NCBI GenBank assembly: GCA_005518185.1
Contig: RKSN01000002.1
Location: forward strand, 124,001 to 188,000
DNA length: 64,000 nucleotides
From: Chakrabartia godavariana
Lineage (GTDB): Bacteria; Pseudomonadota; Alphaproteobacteria; Sphingomonadales; Sphingomonadaceae
Direction: 5' to 3'
The position numbers and the translations under genes are program-made. Shown one piece after another: positions 1 to 8,316 of the stretch. Every line of letters begins with the position of its first letter. The stretch's first letter is position 1. The notes beneath the pieces were generated by a model, which was not told the DNA's origin, made no database searches, and saw only the letters and a program-made list of their open reading frames with translations.

Positions 1-874
1 CGACGCGTTTCAGATGGAATGCGCGCGTGCCCCAGGCGCCGGCGAGTGCCCAGCAGCGTTTCATCCAGAAATGGAGATCGACCTCATAGGTATAGCCCAT
101 AGCCCCATGGACCTGGATCGCGGTCTCGGCAGTCAGCATCGCGGCATCGGTTGCGGCGACCTTGGCGTGGCTGACGTGGACAGCCGCAGAGGCGCGTTCA
201 TCCTGCAACGCCTGTGCCGCCTGCCAGACGACCGGCTTTGCGAACTCGATCGCGACCGCGCAGCTGGCCAGCTGATGCTTGATCGCCTGAAACGCGCCGA
301 TGGGCTGGCCGAACTGGGTGCGGATCTTCCCATATTCGACCGCCTGGTGGAGCATCGCATCGGCCAAACCGACCAACTGGGCCGCTGACATCAGGGCACC
401 CAGATCGAGCAGATAGGGATCGGCATTGTCGTTTGCAGAAGCGAAGAGATTGCGCAGCGGGTCAACGCTCTGGAGTGGCGCACCCTCCCCATCAGCAACC
501 CAAGGGTTGATCGCATGCGGCAGCGGCAGCGTGACGCGGCCCGCCGCGATATCAGCGAGCTGTTCGGTCTTCCCCTGCGCAAGCAGCCAGGGAACGCCCA
601 CAAAGGCCGTGTCGACCAGCGGCTCAGCCAGACAGGCGCGGCCGCACTCTGTCGCAAGCAGAGCCGCATCAACCAGACCCATGCCAAGCCCGCCATGCGC
701 TTCCGGCACGAGCAGACCCGTCAGGCCCATGTCGACGAGACCCTGCCAGATGGCGGGATCCCGATTGCCGTCCGCATCCAGTCGGCGCAGTATCTCCGGC
801 CCATGCGTTCCGGCCAGATAATCGCGCACGGTTTCGGCCAGCGACAGCTGGTCTTCGGTCAAAAGCATGTCCAT
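1..874 (-). CDS. acyl-CoA dehydrogenase subunit, partial (runs off left edge)
   Basis: This is an acyl-CoA dehydrogenase-fold subunit; about 291 residues are visible and the C-terminus lies outside the window. The start ATG at 874 overlaps the stop of the upstream acyl-CoA dehydrogenase (TGATG), so the two are translationally coupled. Visible family signs are R-T-Q-F-G-Q-P-I-G near residue 185 and the I-Q-V-H-G-A-M-G-Y motif near residue 255. At the position where the isovaleryl-CoA dehydrogenase type carries its catalytic Glu, this protein has Gly159 (D-L-G-A-L-M). A subunit without the base fits the alpha2beta2 acyl-CoA dehydrogenases known from actinobacterial steroid degradation (ChsE/FadE type), in which one partner carries the base. 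Its substrate is probably a CoA thioester from the C/D-ring remnant (inference). Confidence 0.85.
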   Translation of the reverse strand, partial: MDMLLTEDQLSLAETVRDYLAGTHGPEILRRLDADGNRDPAIWQGLVDMGLTGLLVPEAHGGLGMGLVDAALLATECGRACLAEPLVDTAFVGVPWLLAQGKTEQLADIAAGRVTLPLPHAINPWVADGEGAPLQSVDPLRNLFASANDNADPYLLDLGALMSAAQLVGLADAMLHQAVEYGKIRTQFGQPIGAFQAIKHQLASCAVAIEFAKPVVWQAAQALQDERASAAVHVSHAKVAATDAAMLTAETAIQVHGAMGYTYEVDLHFWMKRCWALAGAWGTRAFHLKRV

Positions 875-2037
875 CAGCCCGCTCCCACGCGCGGCAGGCC
901 GAGCAGGCGTTCTGCCGTAATGTTGCGCTGGACCTCGTTCGACCCGGCATAGATCGGCCCGGACAGCGAGAAGATATAGCCTTCCAGCCACTGGTTGACC
1001 GAGCCATCGTCAAAGCGCTTGAGTTCGGCCTGCGCGCCCAGCAGCTGCATCGCCGTGCGGTGCATCGCGCGGTCGAGTTCAGACCAGAAAATCTTGTTCA
1101 GGCTGGCTTCCGCGCCAATCTTGCCGCCGGCCATGATTTTCGCGGCAACGGCATAAGTGTTGTAGGCATAGGCCTGCGCCGCCATCCACGCCTGCAACAC
1201 GGCCTCGCGGGCCGCAGGTGAGGCTTCGGCCTCATGCTTGCGATACAGTTCCACGAGCCGCTTCGCCGTCGCCTGAAAGCGCCCGGGAGAGCGGAGCATC
1301 AGGCCACGCTCAAATCCGGCGGTCGCCATCGCGACGTTCCAGCCCTCGCCTTCGCCCGCCAGACAGTTCTCGACCGGGACGCGGACTTCATCAAAGAAGA
1401 GTTCGGCAAAGCCCGTATCGCCATGCAGCTGCCGGATCGGACGCCGCGTGATGCCCGGCGTGTTCAGATCGAACAGGATGAAGGTCAGCCCCTTGTGGCG
1501 CTTGCTCTCGGGGTCGGTGCGGAACATGCCGAAACCCCAATCAGCGAACGCGGCACGGCTGGACCATGTCTTCTGCCCGGTGATGACGTAATGATCGCCG
1601 TCGCGGACCGCCTTCGAGGAGATGGCGGCCATGTCGGAGCCCGCGCCGGGTTCCGACCAGGCCTGCGCCCAGATCACCTCGCCCTTGGCCATCGGCGTCA
1701 GGAAGCGCTTCTTCTGCTCTTCGGTGCCGAACTCCATGATCGTCGGGCCCAACAGGAAGATGCCGTTCTGGTTCGCCCGGTTCGGGCCGCCGGCGCGGAA
1801 ATATTCTTCCTCGAAGATCAGCCACTCGATAAGGTCAAGCCCGCGCCCGCCATAGGCTTCGGGCCATGTAACCATGCCCCAATTGCCGCTCGCGAGCGTG
1901 CGCTCCCATTCGACATGCTGGTCATAGCCTTCGCGGCATTCCAGCGTGACGAGCGGCTCCTTCGGCACGTGCGTTTCCATCCACGCGCGGACCTCGGCGC
2001 GGAAAGCTTGCTGCTCAGGGGTGTACGCCAAATGCAT
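874..2037 (-). CDS. acyl-CoA dehydrogenase, catalytic partner
   Basis: A full-length acyl-CoA dehydrogenase of 387 aa. It has the FAD/substrate motif W-S-E-P-G-A-G-S-D (residues 127-135), the R-T-D-P strand region and the C-terminal Y-A-G-S-N-E-V-Q-R. The residue before A-G-S is Ala rather than Glu, so the base is not at the MCAD position. Glu243 in G-F-E-R-G sits at the isovaleryl-CoA dehydrogenase position and is the likely catalytic base. It overlaps the crotonase upstream and the partner subunit downstream (TGATG at both ends), suggesting a fixed stoichiometry heteromer. Its placement directly after echA20 and ipdC suggests dehydrogenation of a ring C/D-derived acyl-CoA, like ScdC1/C2 in Comamonas (inference from context). 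Confidence 0.9.
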   Translation of the reverse strand: MHLAYTPEQQAFRAEVRAWMETHVPKEPLVTLECREGYDQHVEWERTLASGNWGMVTWPEAYGGRGLDLIEWLIFEEEYFRAGGPNRANQNGIFLLGPTIMEFGTEEQKKRFLTPMAKGEVIWAQAWSEPGAGSDMAAISSKAVRDGDHYVITGQKTWSSRAAFADWGFGMFRTDPESKRHKGLTFILFDLNTPGITRRPIRQLHGDTGFAELFFDEVRVPVENCLAGEGEGWNVAMATAGFERGLMLRSPGRFQATAKRLVELYRKHEAEASPAAREAVLQAWMAAQAYAYNTYAVAAKIMAGGKIGAEASLNKIFWSELDRAMHRTAMQLLGAQAELKRFDDGSVNQWLEGYIFSLSGPIYAGSNEVQRNITAERLLGLPRVGAG

Positions 2038-2792
2038 CAGAATTTCGCGGCCTTGCCCGTCTCGACAAAGGCATCGCGCGACTTCTGCGAGTCCTCATGC
2101 ATGTACATTTCAAGCGTGAAGCCCTGTTCCCAGCGATAGCCGCGATCAACGTCGCGGGGCTCAAGCCCGTTGAGTGCTTCCTTGGCGATGACGAGTGCCT
2201 TGCGGCTCTTGGAGGCAATCACCGCGCAGAAGGCTCGTGCTTCCTCGACCAGCTTTTCACGCGGGACCACCTTTTCAACGGCGCCGAGACGATAAGCTTC
2301 TTCCGCCGGGATATTGCCTCCGGTGAAGAACGCCGCGCGCACCTTGTGCAGCGGCAACATGCGCGACAGATGGCTCGCGCCGCCCATCGCGCCACGATCC
2401 ACTTCTGGCAGCGAGAAGAAGGCGTCATCCGCCGCGATGATCGTGTCAGAAGCACCGCAGATGCCGATGCCGCCGCCGATCACGAACTTGTGGGCGGCCA
2501 CGACCACCGGCACTTCAGCGTCACGGATCGCCTTGAACGTCAGATAGTTGCCGCGGTTGAGGATGGTGATCCGCTCCGGGTGCGCCTGCATTTCCTTGAT
2601 GTCGACGCCACCGCAAAAGCCGCGCGAGGCCTCCGCCGCACGGATGAGGACGCAGTTGACCTCCGGGTTGCTGGCCGCGGCCGTGATGATCGCCGGAAGC
2701 GACATCCACGTTTCGCTGTTGAAGGCATTCACGGGCGGAACGTCAAAAACGATTTCGGCGATACGATCCTTGATTTCAGTCGTAATCGGCAT
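2037..2792 (-). CDS. echA20: EchA20-like ring-D hydrolase (crotonase family)
   Basis: A crotonase-fold protein of 251 aa. In mycobacteria EchA20 hydrolyses ring D of the bicyclic CoA intermediate formed from HIP. The sequence shows the features I associate with that orthologue: P-P-V-N-A near residue 20, G-V-D-I-K-E-M-Q around residue 65, and L-P-E-V-D-R-G-A-M-G-G-A-S-H-L-S-R near residue 130. I chose the ATG at 2792, four bases after the ipdC stop, because an upstream in-frame extension to 2903 would run into ipdC. The gene order ipdA-ipdB-crotonase-ipdC-echA20 is a rearranged version of the mycobacterial echA20-ipdA-ipdB-ipdC block. The assignment is from remembered family sequence, not an alignment. 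Confidence 0.87.
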   Translation of the reverse strand: MPITTEIKDRIAEIVFDVPPVNAFNSETWMSLPAIITAAASNPEVNCVLIRAAEASRGFCGGVDIKEMQAHPERITILNRGNYLTFKAIRDAEVPVVVAAHKFVIGGGIGICGASDTIIAADDAFFSLPEVDRGAMGGASHLSRMLPLHKVRAAFFTGGNIPAEEAYRLGAVEKVVPREKLVEEARAFCAVIASKSRKALVIAKEALNGLEPRDVDRGYRWEQGFTLEMYMHEDSQKSRDAFVETGKAAKF

Positions 2793-2796
2793 GGGC

Positions 2797-3864
2797 TTAA
2801 TTCCCTGCGCACAGCGCCGCGATGTTCGCGCGCGCTTCGGTTTCAATGGAGGTGAGAAGGTCGGCACAGCTCGGCAGATCCTTGAGGCGTCCGGCCACGA
2901 CACCGGTCGCCATCAGGCCATGTTCGGCATCGCCCGAGACGACGGCCCGCTGGATCATCATCGGTGCCGCCGCCGCCATCATGGCCTGCGCCAGCGGCAT
3001 GTCGCCATGCGCGGTCATGCTGCGCGCGGTGGAAATCACCTGCCCCCAGCTCATGCCCGACTGGCGCTTCATTTCGAGGCCTGCCTCCACCGCGCGCGCC
3101 CACATGGCGAGCTTGCCGGAGCCTTCAATGCGCTTGAGCAGCGGGTTCAGGATCATCCGCTGCGGAATGCCATCAACCTTGGTCGAAACGGCGATGTCGC
3201 CTGTTCCGGCTTTGACATAGGCAGACTTGGGTGATGCCGGGACCGGGCTTTCGGACGTCATCAGGAACCGCGTGCCCATGGCGATGCCGACCGCGCCATA
3301 AGCGAGTGCCGAGGCAAGGCCCCGACCGTCGCCATAGCCCCCGGCCGCCACAACGGGCACGTCCACAGCATCGAGCACTTGCGGCAACAGAACAGTCGTC
3401 GGGACAGCGCCGGTATGTCCGCCGCCCTCACCGCCCTGCACGGTCACCATTTCGCAGCCGAGCTGCACCATCTTCTCCGCGTGCTTCACGGCACCCACGG
3501 TCGGGATGCAGAGAATGCCCGCATCGCGAAACCGGCCGATCATCTTGGCATCGGGGCCACGCCCGAAGCTGACGGCGCTGACACGATCCTTGTTCGCAAG
3601 GATCAGCTCGACGATCTCCCCGGCGCCCGGCTGGAAGCTGTGAAAATTGATGCCGAAATTGTGCGGCGTCAGGTCACGCAGCCGGGCAATTTCGTCGGCG
3701 GCCTCCTTGGGCGTCATGACCGCACAGGCCAGAAAGCCGAACGCGCCCGCATTGCTCGAGGCGGCCACAAGCTCGGGCTTGGCGACCCAGCCCATCGCGG
3801 TCTGGATCACCGGCAAGCGACAGCCGAGCCGCTTGGTCAGAGCCGTGGCGAGAACGTCTCCCAT
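2797..3864 (-). CDS. ipdC: IpdC-like flavin-dependent (nitronate monooxygenase fold) reductase
   Basis: A TIM-barrel FMN protein of 355 aa related to nitronate monooxygenases. It has the phosphate-binding region V-Q-G-G-E-G-G-G-H-T-G near residue 140 and V-V-A-A-G-G-Y-G-D-G-R-G near residue 170. IpdC in actinobacteria oxidises a hydroxylated HIC-CoA intermediate before ring opening. The adjacent ipdA, ipdB and echA20 genes make this the best reading. The start ATG at 3864 overlaps the upstream crotonase stop (TGATG), so coupling is tight. Stand-alone nitronate monooxygenase is an alternative, but the neighbourhood argues against it. Confidence 0.87.
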   Translation of the reverse strand: MGDVLATALTKRLGCRLPVIQTAMGWVAKPELVAASSNAGAFGFLACAVMTPKEAADEIARLRDLTPHNFGINFHSFQPGAGEIVELILANKDRVSAVSFGRGPDAKMIGRFRDAGILCIPTVGAVKHAEKMVQLGCEMVTVQGGEGGGHTGAVPTTVLLPQVLDAVDVPVVAAGGYGDGRGLASALAYGAVGIAMGTRFLMTSESPVPASPKSAYVKAGTGDIAVSTKVDGIPQRMILNPLLKRIEGSGKLAMWARAVEAGLEMKRQSGMSWGQVISTARSMTAHGDMPLAQAMMAAAAPMMIQRAVVSGDAEHGLMATGVVAGRLKDLPSCADLLTSIETEARANIAALCAGN

Positions 3865-4763
3865 CAGGCCTTGGCCGCATCCGCCTTGTTGGCCGACGCC
3901 GCTGCCTTGCCGCTGACGCCACCGATGGAGTCGCCGGTCACGAGGTCGTTCTGCGCATGGGCGAAATGGTGCATGTGGAAGACCGCATCCATCGCGGCGC
4001 GCTTGCCGCGCAGTTCCTCGACATGATTGATCGCCTGCTTGGTCAGCCAGTTGCCGAGACGCCCCTGCCCCGCCAGCTTGTTGGCCCAGGTAGCCGTCGC
4101 CTCACGCAGATCGGCGCGGGGCACGATCTTATTGACCATGCCGAAGGAATAAGCGCGCTCGGCGCTCATGCGCTCACCCAAAAGCAGGAACTCCTTAGCG
4201 ACGCGCGGCGGCAGCTCATAGGCATGCGCAAAATATTCGACGCCCGGAATGCCCATCAGCGGGTTGACCGGGTCCTGGAAGAACGCGTCTTCCGACGCGA
4301 CGATCAGATCGCAGACCCAGGCGAGCATCAGCCCGCCTGCGATGCAGGCGCCCTGCACCATCGCGATCGTCGGCTTGGGGATGTCGCGCCAACGGCGGCA
4401 CATGCCCAGATATTGTTCCTGCTCGCGCGTGTAGAGCAGTTCCGCCGCCGGCTTGTTGGTGTGCGGCGGGATCATCAGCCGGTTGTCGAACTCCTTGTGG
4501 AGATCGCGGCCGGGCGTCCCGATGTCGTGCCCGGCGGAGAAATGCTTGCCGTTGCCGGCGAGCACGATGCAGCGCACGGCATCGTCCTTCACCGCGCGGT
4601 TGAACGCATCGTCCAGCGCGTAGGTCATCTGGCCATTCTGCGCGTTGTTGAACGCAGGCCGATCCATCGTGATCCAGGCGACGTTGTCGATCACCTCGTA
4701 CAGAACGGGGGTCTCGGTCTCATAGGTGATGTCGACGCTCTTGGGCGTAACCAGATCGCTCAT
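3864..4763 (-). CDS. enoyl-CoA hydratase/isomerase family protein
   Basis: A crotonase-superfamily protein of 299 aa, longer than the usual 255-265 because of an inserted segment around residues 85-125 and an Ala-rich tail (A-A-A-S-A-N-K-A-D-A-A-K-A). The oxyanion-hole regions are F-S-A-G-H-D near residue 80 and G-A-C-I-A-G-G-L near residue 140, and the helix with a potential acidic catalytic residue contains G-I-P-G-V-E-Y. The start at 4763 is supported by the preceding CTGAGGAG Shine-Dalgarno. It lies between ipdB and ipdC, so it probably hydrates an unsaturated CoA intermediate of ring C/D degradation; the exact step is not decidable here. Confidence 0.85.
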   Translation of the reverse strand: MSDLVTPKSVDITYETETPVLYEVIDNVAWITMDRPAFNNAQNGQMTYALDDAFNRAVKDDAVRCIVLAGNGKHFSAGHDIGTPGRDLHKEFDNRLMIPPHTNKPAAELLYTREQEQYLGMCRRWRDIPKPTIAMVQGACIAGGLMLAWVCDLIVASEDAFFQDPVNPLMGIPGVEYFAHAYELPPRVAKEFLLLGERMSAERAYSFGMVNKIVPRADLREATATWANKLAGQGRLGNWLTKQAINHVEELRGKRAAMDAVFHMHHFAHAQNDLVTGDSIGGVSGKAAASANKADAAKA

Positions 4764-4776
4764 GTGCAGCCTCTCC

Positions 4777-5568
4777 TCAGCGCGCCCGTTGGGCGGGCGG
4801 ATTGTCCTTGATGACGCCAGCCCGGATGTTGTGCGGGTCCAGCTGCGCGATGATCGCGAGTGCGTCGGCATCGGGCAAGGGCGTTTCGGTCAGATCACCC
4901 TTTTCAAGCGGGAAGCCCGTCGCCGCCTGCACTTCGTCGAAGGTCACGCCGGGATGCAGCGAGACAACGCGGATCGCATTGTCCGTCCCGCCGAAATCCA
5001 TGACGCACAGGTTGGTGATGATCTTCTTGAGCGCGACGCCGGAATAGTTGCCGCCCGCCACGCGCTTGGCGGGATTGTAGCCGACGCCCGAGACCATATC
5101 GACATCGCCTTCGACAAACACACGCGTCGTGTGCGACGGGAAGAAGAAGCTGTTCGGGTGGTAGATCGTGTTGCCCGGAAAGCCGCGCACACCCAGCATC
5201 TGCGTCTTGGGCTGCTTGTGCGTGCCCCCCAGCTGCGACAGGTTGATCTGGCCATAGCGATCGATCTGCGTGGGCGTGACCATCGCGTGGCGACGCCCGG
5301 TCCACACTGCGCTGTCGAAGAAGCGCGAGAATGGCAGATAGCCGGCCTTCTTGCGGTCATCATAGTTGCGCGGGCCGAGCGGCACTGGCTGTTCGACCAG
5401 ATAGCATTCGCCATCGGTCATCATCAGTTCGGGCGTGTGCGTCAGCTTGGCAAGGCTCGCGCCGAGACGCGGCACGGGGCCGACGCCGGTGGCCACGATT
5501 TCGCCATTGCCCCGAAAGGCTTCCGACGCGGCGTAAATGCAGAGTTCTGCGAGAGTGACTTCAGTCAT
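4777..5568 (-). CDS. ipdB: IpdB, beta subunit of COCHEA-CoA ring-C hydrolase
   Basis: A class I CoA-transferase-fold beta subunit of 263 aa. With IpdA it forms the heterotetramer that in actinobacteria hydrolytically opens the last steroid ring (COCHEA-CoA). Typical family patches are G-N-G-E-I-V-A-T-G-V-G near residue 20, the long G-T-H-K-Q-P-K-T-Q segment near residue 115 and V-V-S-L-H-P-G-V-T near residue 215. It overlaps ipdA at 5568 and lies 13 bases before the next crotonase. The genes occur as a pair in the expected alpha-beta order, which separates them from ordinary 3-oxoacid CoA-transferases together with the steroid context. Confidence 0.9.
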   Translation of the reverse strand: MTEVTLAELCIYAASEAFRGNGEIVATGVGPVPRLGASLAKLTHTPELMMTDGECYLVEQPVPLGPRNYDDRKKAGYLPFSRFFDSAVWTGRRHAMVTPTQIDRYGQINLSQLGGTHKQPKTQMLGVRGFPGNTIYHPNSFFFPSHTTRVFVEGDVDMVSGVGYNPAKRVAGGNYSGVALKKIITNLCVMDFGGTDNAIRVVSLHPGVTFDEVQAATGFPLEKGDLTETPLPDADALAIIAQLDPHNIRAGVIKDNPPAQRAR

Positions 5569-6446
5569 CAGAAAATCGGCAGCGGGAGAGCCGCGACCGC
5601 CTCCTTTCCGCCAATGGAGTTCATATAGTCGGCTTCGCTTGCACCGACGAAGCGGTCGGCAACAGCCGCCCAGTCGCCAGGATCCTTGGCCGCGTCGGCG
5701 TAGGCCTTGAACGCCTTCATGTCCCAGCCATAATGCGGCGGCATCGAGCTCGGGTGCGCACCACCCGGCATTTCAACGACGCCCGTTACGAAGCAGCGTT
5801 CAAACAGGTTGTACTGCGCGTCGGCTTCGTAATGATCCTCCATCCGGTCGACCAGTTCCTCGCAGGACACGTAGGTCTTGGTAGCCGCCTTCGCGAACCA
5901 TTCGTCATAATAGACGTCCGGGCCAAAGACCTGCACATTGCCGCGCCAGTCCGACCGGTTAACGTGGATCAGCGCTGCATCAAGTTTGAGCGCGGGCATG
6001 GCGATGAGCGTTTCCCCGTCGGCATATGGCGAGGTCACGGTCTTCAGGCCGCCCAGTTCAGCAAGATCGGTGCCCAGACCAACGCGCGTCGGCAGGAAAG
6101 GCAGGCCAAAGGCCGCGGCTTTCAGCCCCCACTGGAACATGCCCTCGTCGACTTCGAGAACCTCGAGCTGCCCGGCCTCACGCGCCTTGCGGAACCACGG
6201 CTCCAGCGGGATGGCATCCAGCGAGACGAAGGCGAATACGACTTTCTTCACCTTGCCTGCCGCACAGAGCATCCCGACGTCCGCACCACCATAAGCGACG
6301 ACGGTCAGGTCCTTGAGGTCGGACCGCAGGATTTCGCGGACGAGTGCCATCGGCTTGCGCCGCGGACCCCATCCGCCGATGCCGATGGTCATCCCGTCAG
6401 AGAGTTGCGCGACGATCTCCGCCGCAGTCATGCGTTTGTCGAGCAT
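5568..6446 (-). CDS. ipdA: IpdA, alpha subunit of COCHEA-CoA ring-C hydrolase
   Basis: A CoA-transferase-fold alpha subunit of 292 aa. The N-terminal region has G-I-G-G-W-G-P-R-R-K-P-M (residues 22-33), a hallmark of IpdA rather than ordinary CoA transferases. Glu101 in V-D-E-G-M-F is likely the equivalent of the catalytic Glu described for rhodococcal IpdA (inference, no alignment). I chose the ATG at 6446, which overlaps the hsaC stop (TAATG), over an upstream ATG inside hsaC. The product works with IpdB on the last carbocycle of the steroid nucleus in the cytoplasm. Confidence 0.9.
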   Translation of the reverse strand: MLDKRMTAAEIVAQLSDGMTIGIGGWGPRRKPMALVREILRSDLKDLTVVAYGGADVGMLCAAGKVKKVVFAFVSLDAIPLEPWFRKAREAGQLEVLEVDEGMFQWGLKAAAFGLPFLPTRVGLGTDLAELGGLKTVTSPYADGETLIAMPALKLDAALIHVNRSDWRGNVQVFGPDVYYDEWFAKAATKTYVSCEELVDRMEDHYEADAQYNLFERCFVTGVVEMPGGAHPSSMPPHYGWDMKAFKAYADAAKDPGDWAAVADRFVGASEADYMNSIGGKEAVAALPLPIF

Positions 6447-7360
6447 TACGCCTGTGCTTCCTTCATGGCCCGCTGCCAGGCCCATTCATGGCCCCAGATG
6501 CTGATGCCTTCATGCGCCGTCGTTTCCCACGTCGCAGGATCGATCACGAGGCTGTCGCAGCCGATTTCCAGATCAAATCCGCCCGGCGTCTGGACATAAA
6601 AGCCGACAGTTTCGTCGTTATAGTGCCGCCCGAGCGTTGCGGACTCGACATAGCCAAGCCGCTTCATCCGGTCATGCGCCTTCCCGACTTCGGTCAGGTC
6701 CGGATATTCAAGCATGATGTGGATCGCGCCCGAGGGCGGCACGGGACCTTCGCCAAACGCGACGCTGTGGTGACGGCCATTGTCGGCATGAAGGAAGGCA
6801 AAGCCCATGGAGGGAGCATCCGGCCCCATCAGGTTGAAGCGCGGCATGTCCGTCCGGTGGAAGCCGACGACATCGCAGTAAAAGGCGACGGCTGCATCAA
6901 AGTCTGGTGCCGAAAAGACGGCGTGGCCCATGCCCATGTCGCCGGTGATGAAGTGCGACACGCCCTGCGGCGACACAAAAGGTGTATCCGCCACAGCGTC
7001 ACCGCAGAAGAACTCAAGGCCGTTGCCCGCAGGATCGCTGGTGCGGAAGCCCGCCTCCACACAGCGCGCAGCAGCTTCGTCTGCCGTCAGATGTACGACC
7101 GGACGGCCCGCACCAATGATTGCATCGGCAAGCGCATCGAGCGCTGCCTTGTCGGCGACTTCATAGCCCGCTGCGGCAAACCATTCGCGCGCGCCTGTCT
7201 CGATCCGGAAACGGAAGGGTCGCGCGTCAATGCGGTATTGCGCCGCGCCGTCCGACGCATCGGGCGCACGCATCACGCCTGCGACCTGCGTCAGGAATTC
7301 ATCCCATTTTTCAGGTTGTGCCGTCTCAATGACGACATAGCCAAGTGCCTTCACACCCAT
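6446..7360 (-). CDS. hsaC: HsaC/TesB-type extradiol catechol dioxygenase
   Basis: A type I extradiol dioxygenase (two vicinal-oxygen-chelate domains) of 304 aa. It cleaves ring A of the 3,4-dihydroxy-9,10-seco steroid (DHSA) by meta-cleavage. The three Fe(II) ligands are visible: His146 in G-M-G-H-A, His214 in G-A-I-H-I-M-L-E-Y and Glu265 in G-F-D-L-E-I-G. The spacing matches BphC and HsaC. The additional N-S-rich H-H-S-V-A-F stretch near residue 197 holds the conserved second-sphere His. It is transcribed with the ipd genes and opposite to hsaA and hsaD, which carry the preceding and following steps. Confidence 0.93.
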   Translation of the reverse strand: MGVKALGYVVIETAQPEKWDEFLTQVAGVMRAPDASDGAAQYRIDARPFRFRIETGAREWFAAAGYEVADKAALDALADAIIGAGRPVVHLTADEAAARCVEAGFRTSDPAGNGLEFFCGDAVADTPFVSPQGVSHFITGDMGMGHAVFSAPDFDAAVAFYCDVVGFHRTDMPRFNLMGPDAPSMGFAFLHADNGRHHSVAFGEGPVPPSGAIHIMLEYPDLTEVGKAHDRMKRLGYVESATLGRHYNDETVGFYVQTPGGFDLEIGCDSLVIDPATWETTAHEGISIWGHEWAWQRAMKEAQA

Positions 7361-7365
7361 TGGCC

Positions 7366-8145
7366 TTAGCCTCCCTTTACCAAATCCAGAAAATAGGGCC
7401 TCTCACCGCCCCCATCGACCTGCAGACGCGCACCGCTGACCCATGCGGCGTCATTGGAACAGAGCCACATGACCGCGCCTGCCAGATCATCCCCCTCGCC
7501 CATCCGCCCGAGCGGCATGGACCGGCCGACCGCCGCCTGCGCCTCGGCATCGCCATAAGTCGCCTCGGCATTTTCGGTCGTCATCAGACCGGCGATGATC
7601 GCATTCACGCGCACGCCATCCCGACCCCACTCCTGCGCCAGGCTTTGTGTGAGGTTGAGGAGTCCCGCCTTTGCCGCGCCGTAGACCGCCGTTCCCGGCG
7701 ATGGCCGGGCGCCGGAGACACTGGCGATATTGACGATGCTGCCACCGCCCTGTTTCACCATATGCTGATAGGCCGCCTGCGCCATGAAGAGCGGGCCGAC
7801 GAGATTGAGCTTCAGGATTGCATCCACGAAGCGCGGGCTGGCCGTGGCCACATCTGCCGCCGGTGACCCGCCCGCATTGTTTACAAGGATGTCAAGACGG
7901 CCGAACTGCGCCGCAACCGCGTCGACAAACGCACGCGCCTGATCCGGATCGCGAATGTCCGACTGAAAGAAGGTGATATTGTCGGGGAGTTCCGCCGGGG
8001 CATTGCGGCCGCAGACGGCCACCGAGCAGCCAGCTGCAGCAAGGCGCGCCGCGATCTGACGACCAAGACCCCGGGTGCCGCCAGTGACGATGGCAACCCT
8101 TCCGGTGAAGTCATATGATACGCTTTGCGTCAAAACCCTCTGCAT
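7366..8145 (-). CDS. short-chain dehydrogenase/reductase (first gene of ipd/hsaC operon)
   Basis: A classical SDR of 259 aa with T-G-G-T-R-G-L-G near residue 22, N-N-A-G near 92 and the active-site Y-G-A-A-K. The residue after beta-2 is in C-G-R, which favours NADP(H). It is the promoter-proximal gene of the minus-strand operon and ends five bases before hsaC. A role like IpdF (reduction of the 5-oxo group of HIP-CoA) or a hydroxysteroid dehydrogenase is plausible from position only. The Shine-Dalgarno AGAGGGG abuts the ATG at 8145, which is unusually close, so the true start may be an internal GTG. Confidence 0.85.
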   Translation of the reverse strand: MQRVLTQSVSYDFTGRVAIVTGGTRGLGRQIAARLAAAGCSVAVCGRNAPAELPDNITFFQSDIRDPDQARAFVDAVAAQFGRLDILVNNAGGSPAADVATASPRFVDAILKLNLVGPLFMAQAAYQHMVKQGGGSIVNIASVSGARPSPGTAVYGAAKAGLLNLTQSLAQEWGRDGVRVNAIIAGLMTTENAEATYGDAEAQAAVGRSMPLGRMGEGDDLAGAVMWLCSNDAAWVSGARLQVDGGGERPYFLDLVKGG

Positions 8146-8189
8146 CCCCTCTGGTGGTGCACACTGAATCGCGAAGCACCTGCCGATAA

Positions 8190-8201
8190 ATTACGCATTA
8201 T
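8190..8201. promoter_or_regulatory. isolated TACGCA half-site in hsa/ipd divergent region
   Basis: ATTACGCATTAT matches one arm of the inverted motif found at six other places. It has no partner at the 24-base offset; the nearest TGCGTA begins 41 bases later at 8233. It could be a secondary site on the ipd/hsaC side of the divergent promoter. Confidence 0.45.
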
Positions 8202-8230
8202 AGGATGGTTCACCGGTTTTCAATTGACGA

Positions 8231-8264
8231 TTTGCGTATTCAATGACAAAAAAAATTACGAATG
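8231..8264. promoter_or_regulatory. TGCGTA-N18-TACGAA inverted motif (site A)
   Basis: TTTGCGTA (8231-8238) faces TTACGAAT (8256-8263). The core hexamers TGCGTA and TACGAA start exactly 24 bases apart. The site lies between the divergent SDR/hsaC/ipd operon (start 8145) and hsaA (start 8317) in an AT-rich stretch. It probably controls one or both operons. Whether it is an operator or symmetric -35/-10-like promoter elements cannot be told from sequence. Confidence 0.65.
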
Positions 8265-8316
8265 CCGATATCGCCAGGGCGGTGAGTCGGATGTTAGCGA
8301 GAGGAGGCAGCCAGCG

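Noticed and set aside
1234..2139. A 301-codon plus-strand open frame opposite the acyl-CoA dehydrogenase
   Set aside because: It is antisense to a clear enzyme and crosses the junction of two coupled genes.
8125..8316. N-terminal extension of HsaA from an upstream ATG at 8125
   Set aside because: It would run through the AT-rich divergent promoter and site A, has no ribosome site and adds 64 residues absent from the family; the ATG at 8317 has GAGGAGG.
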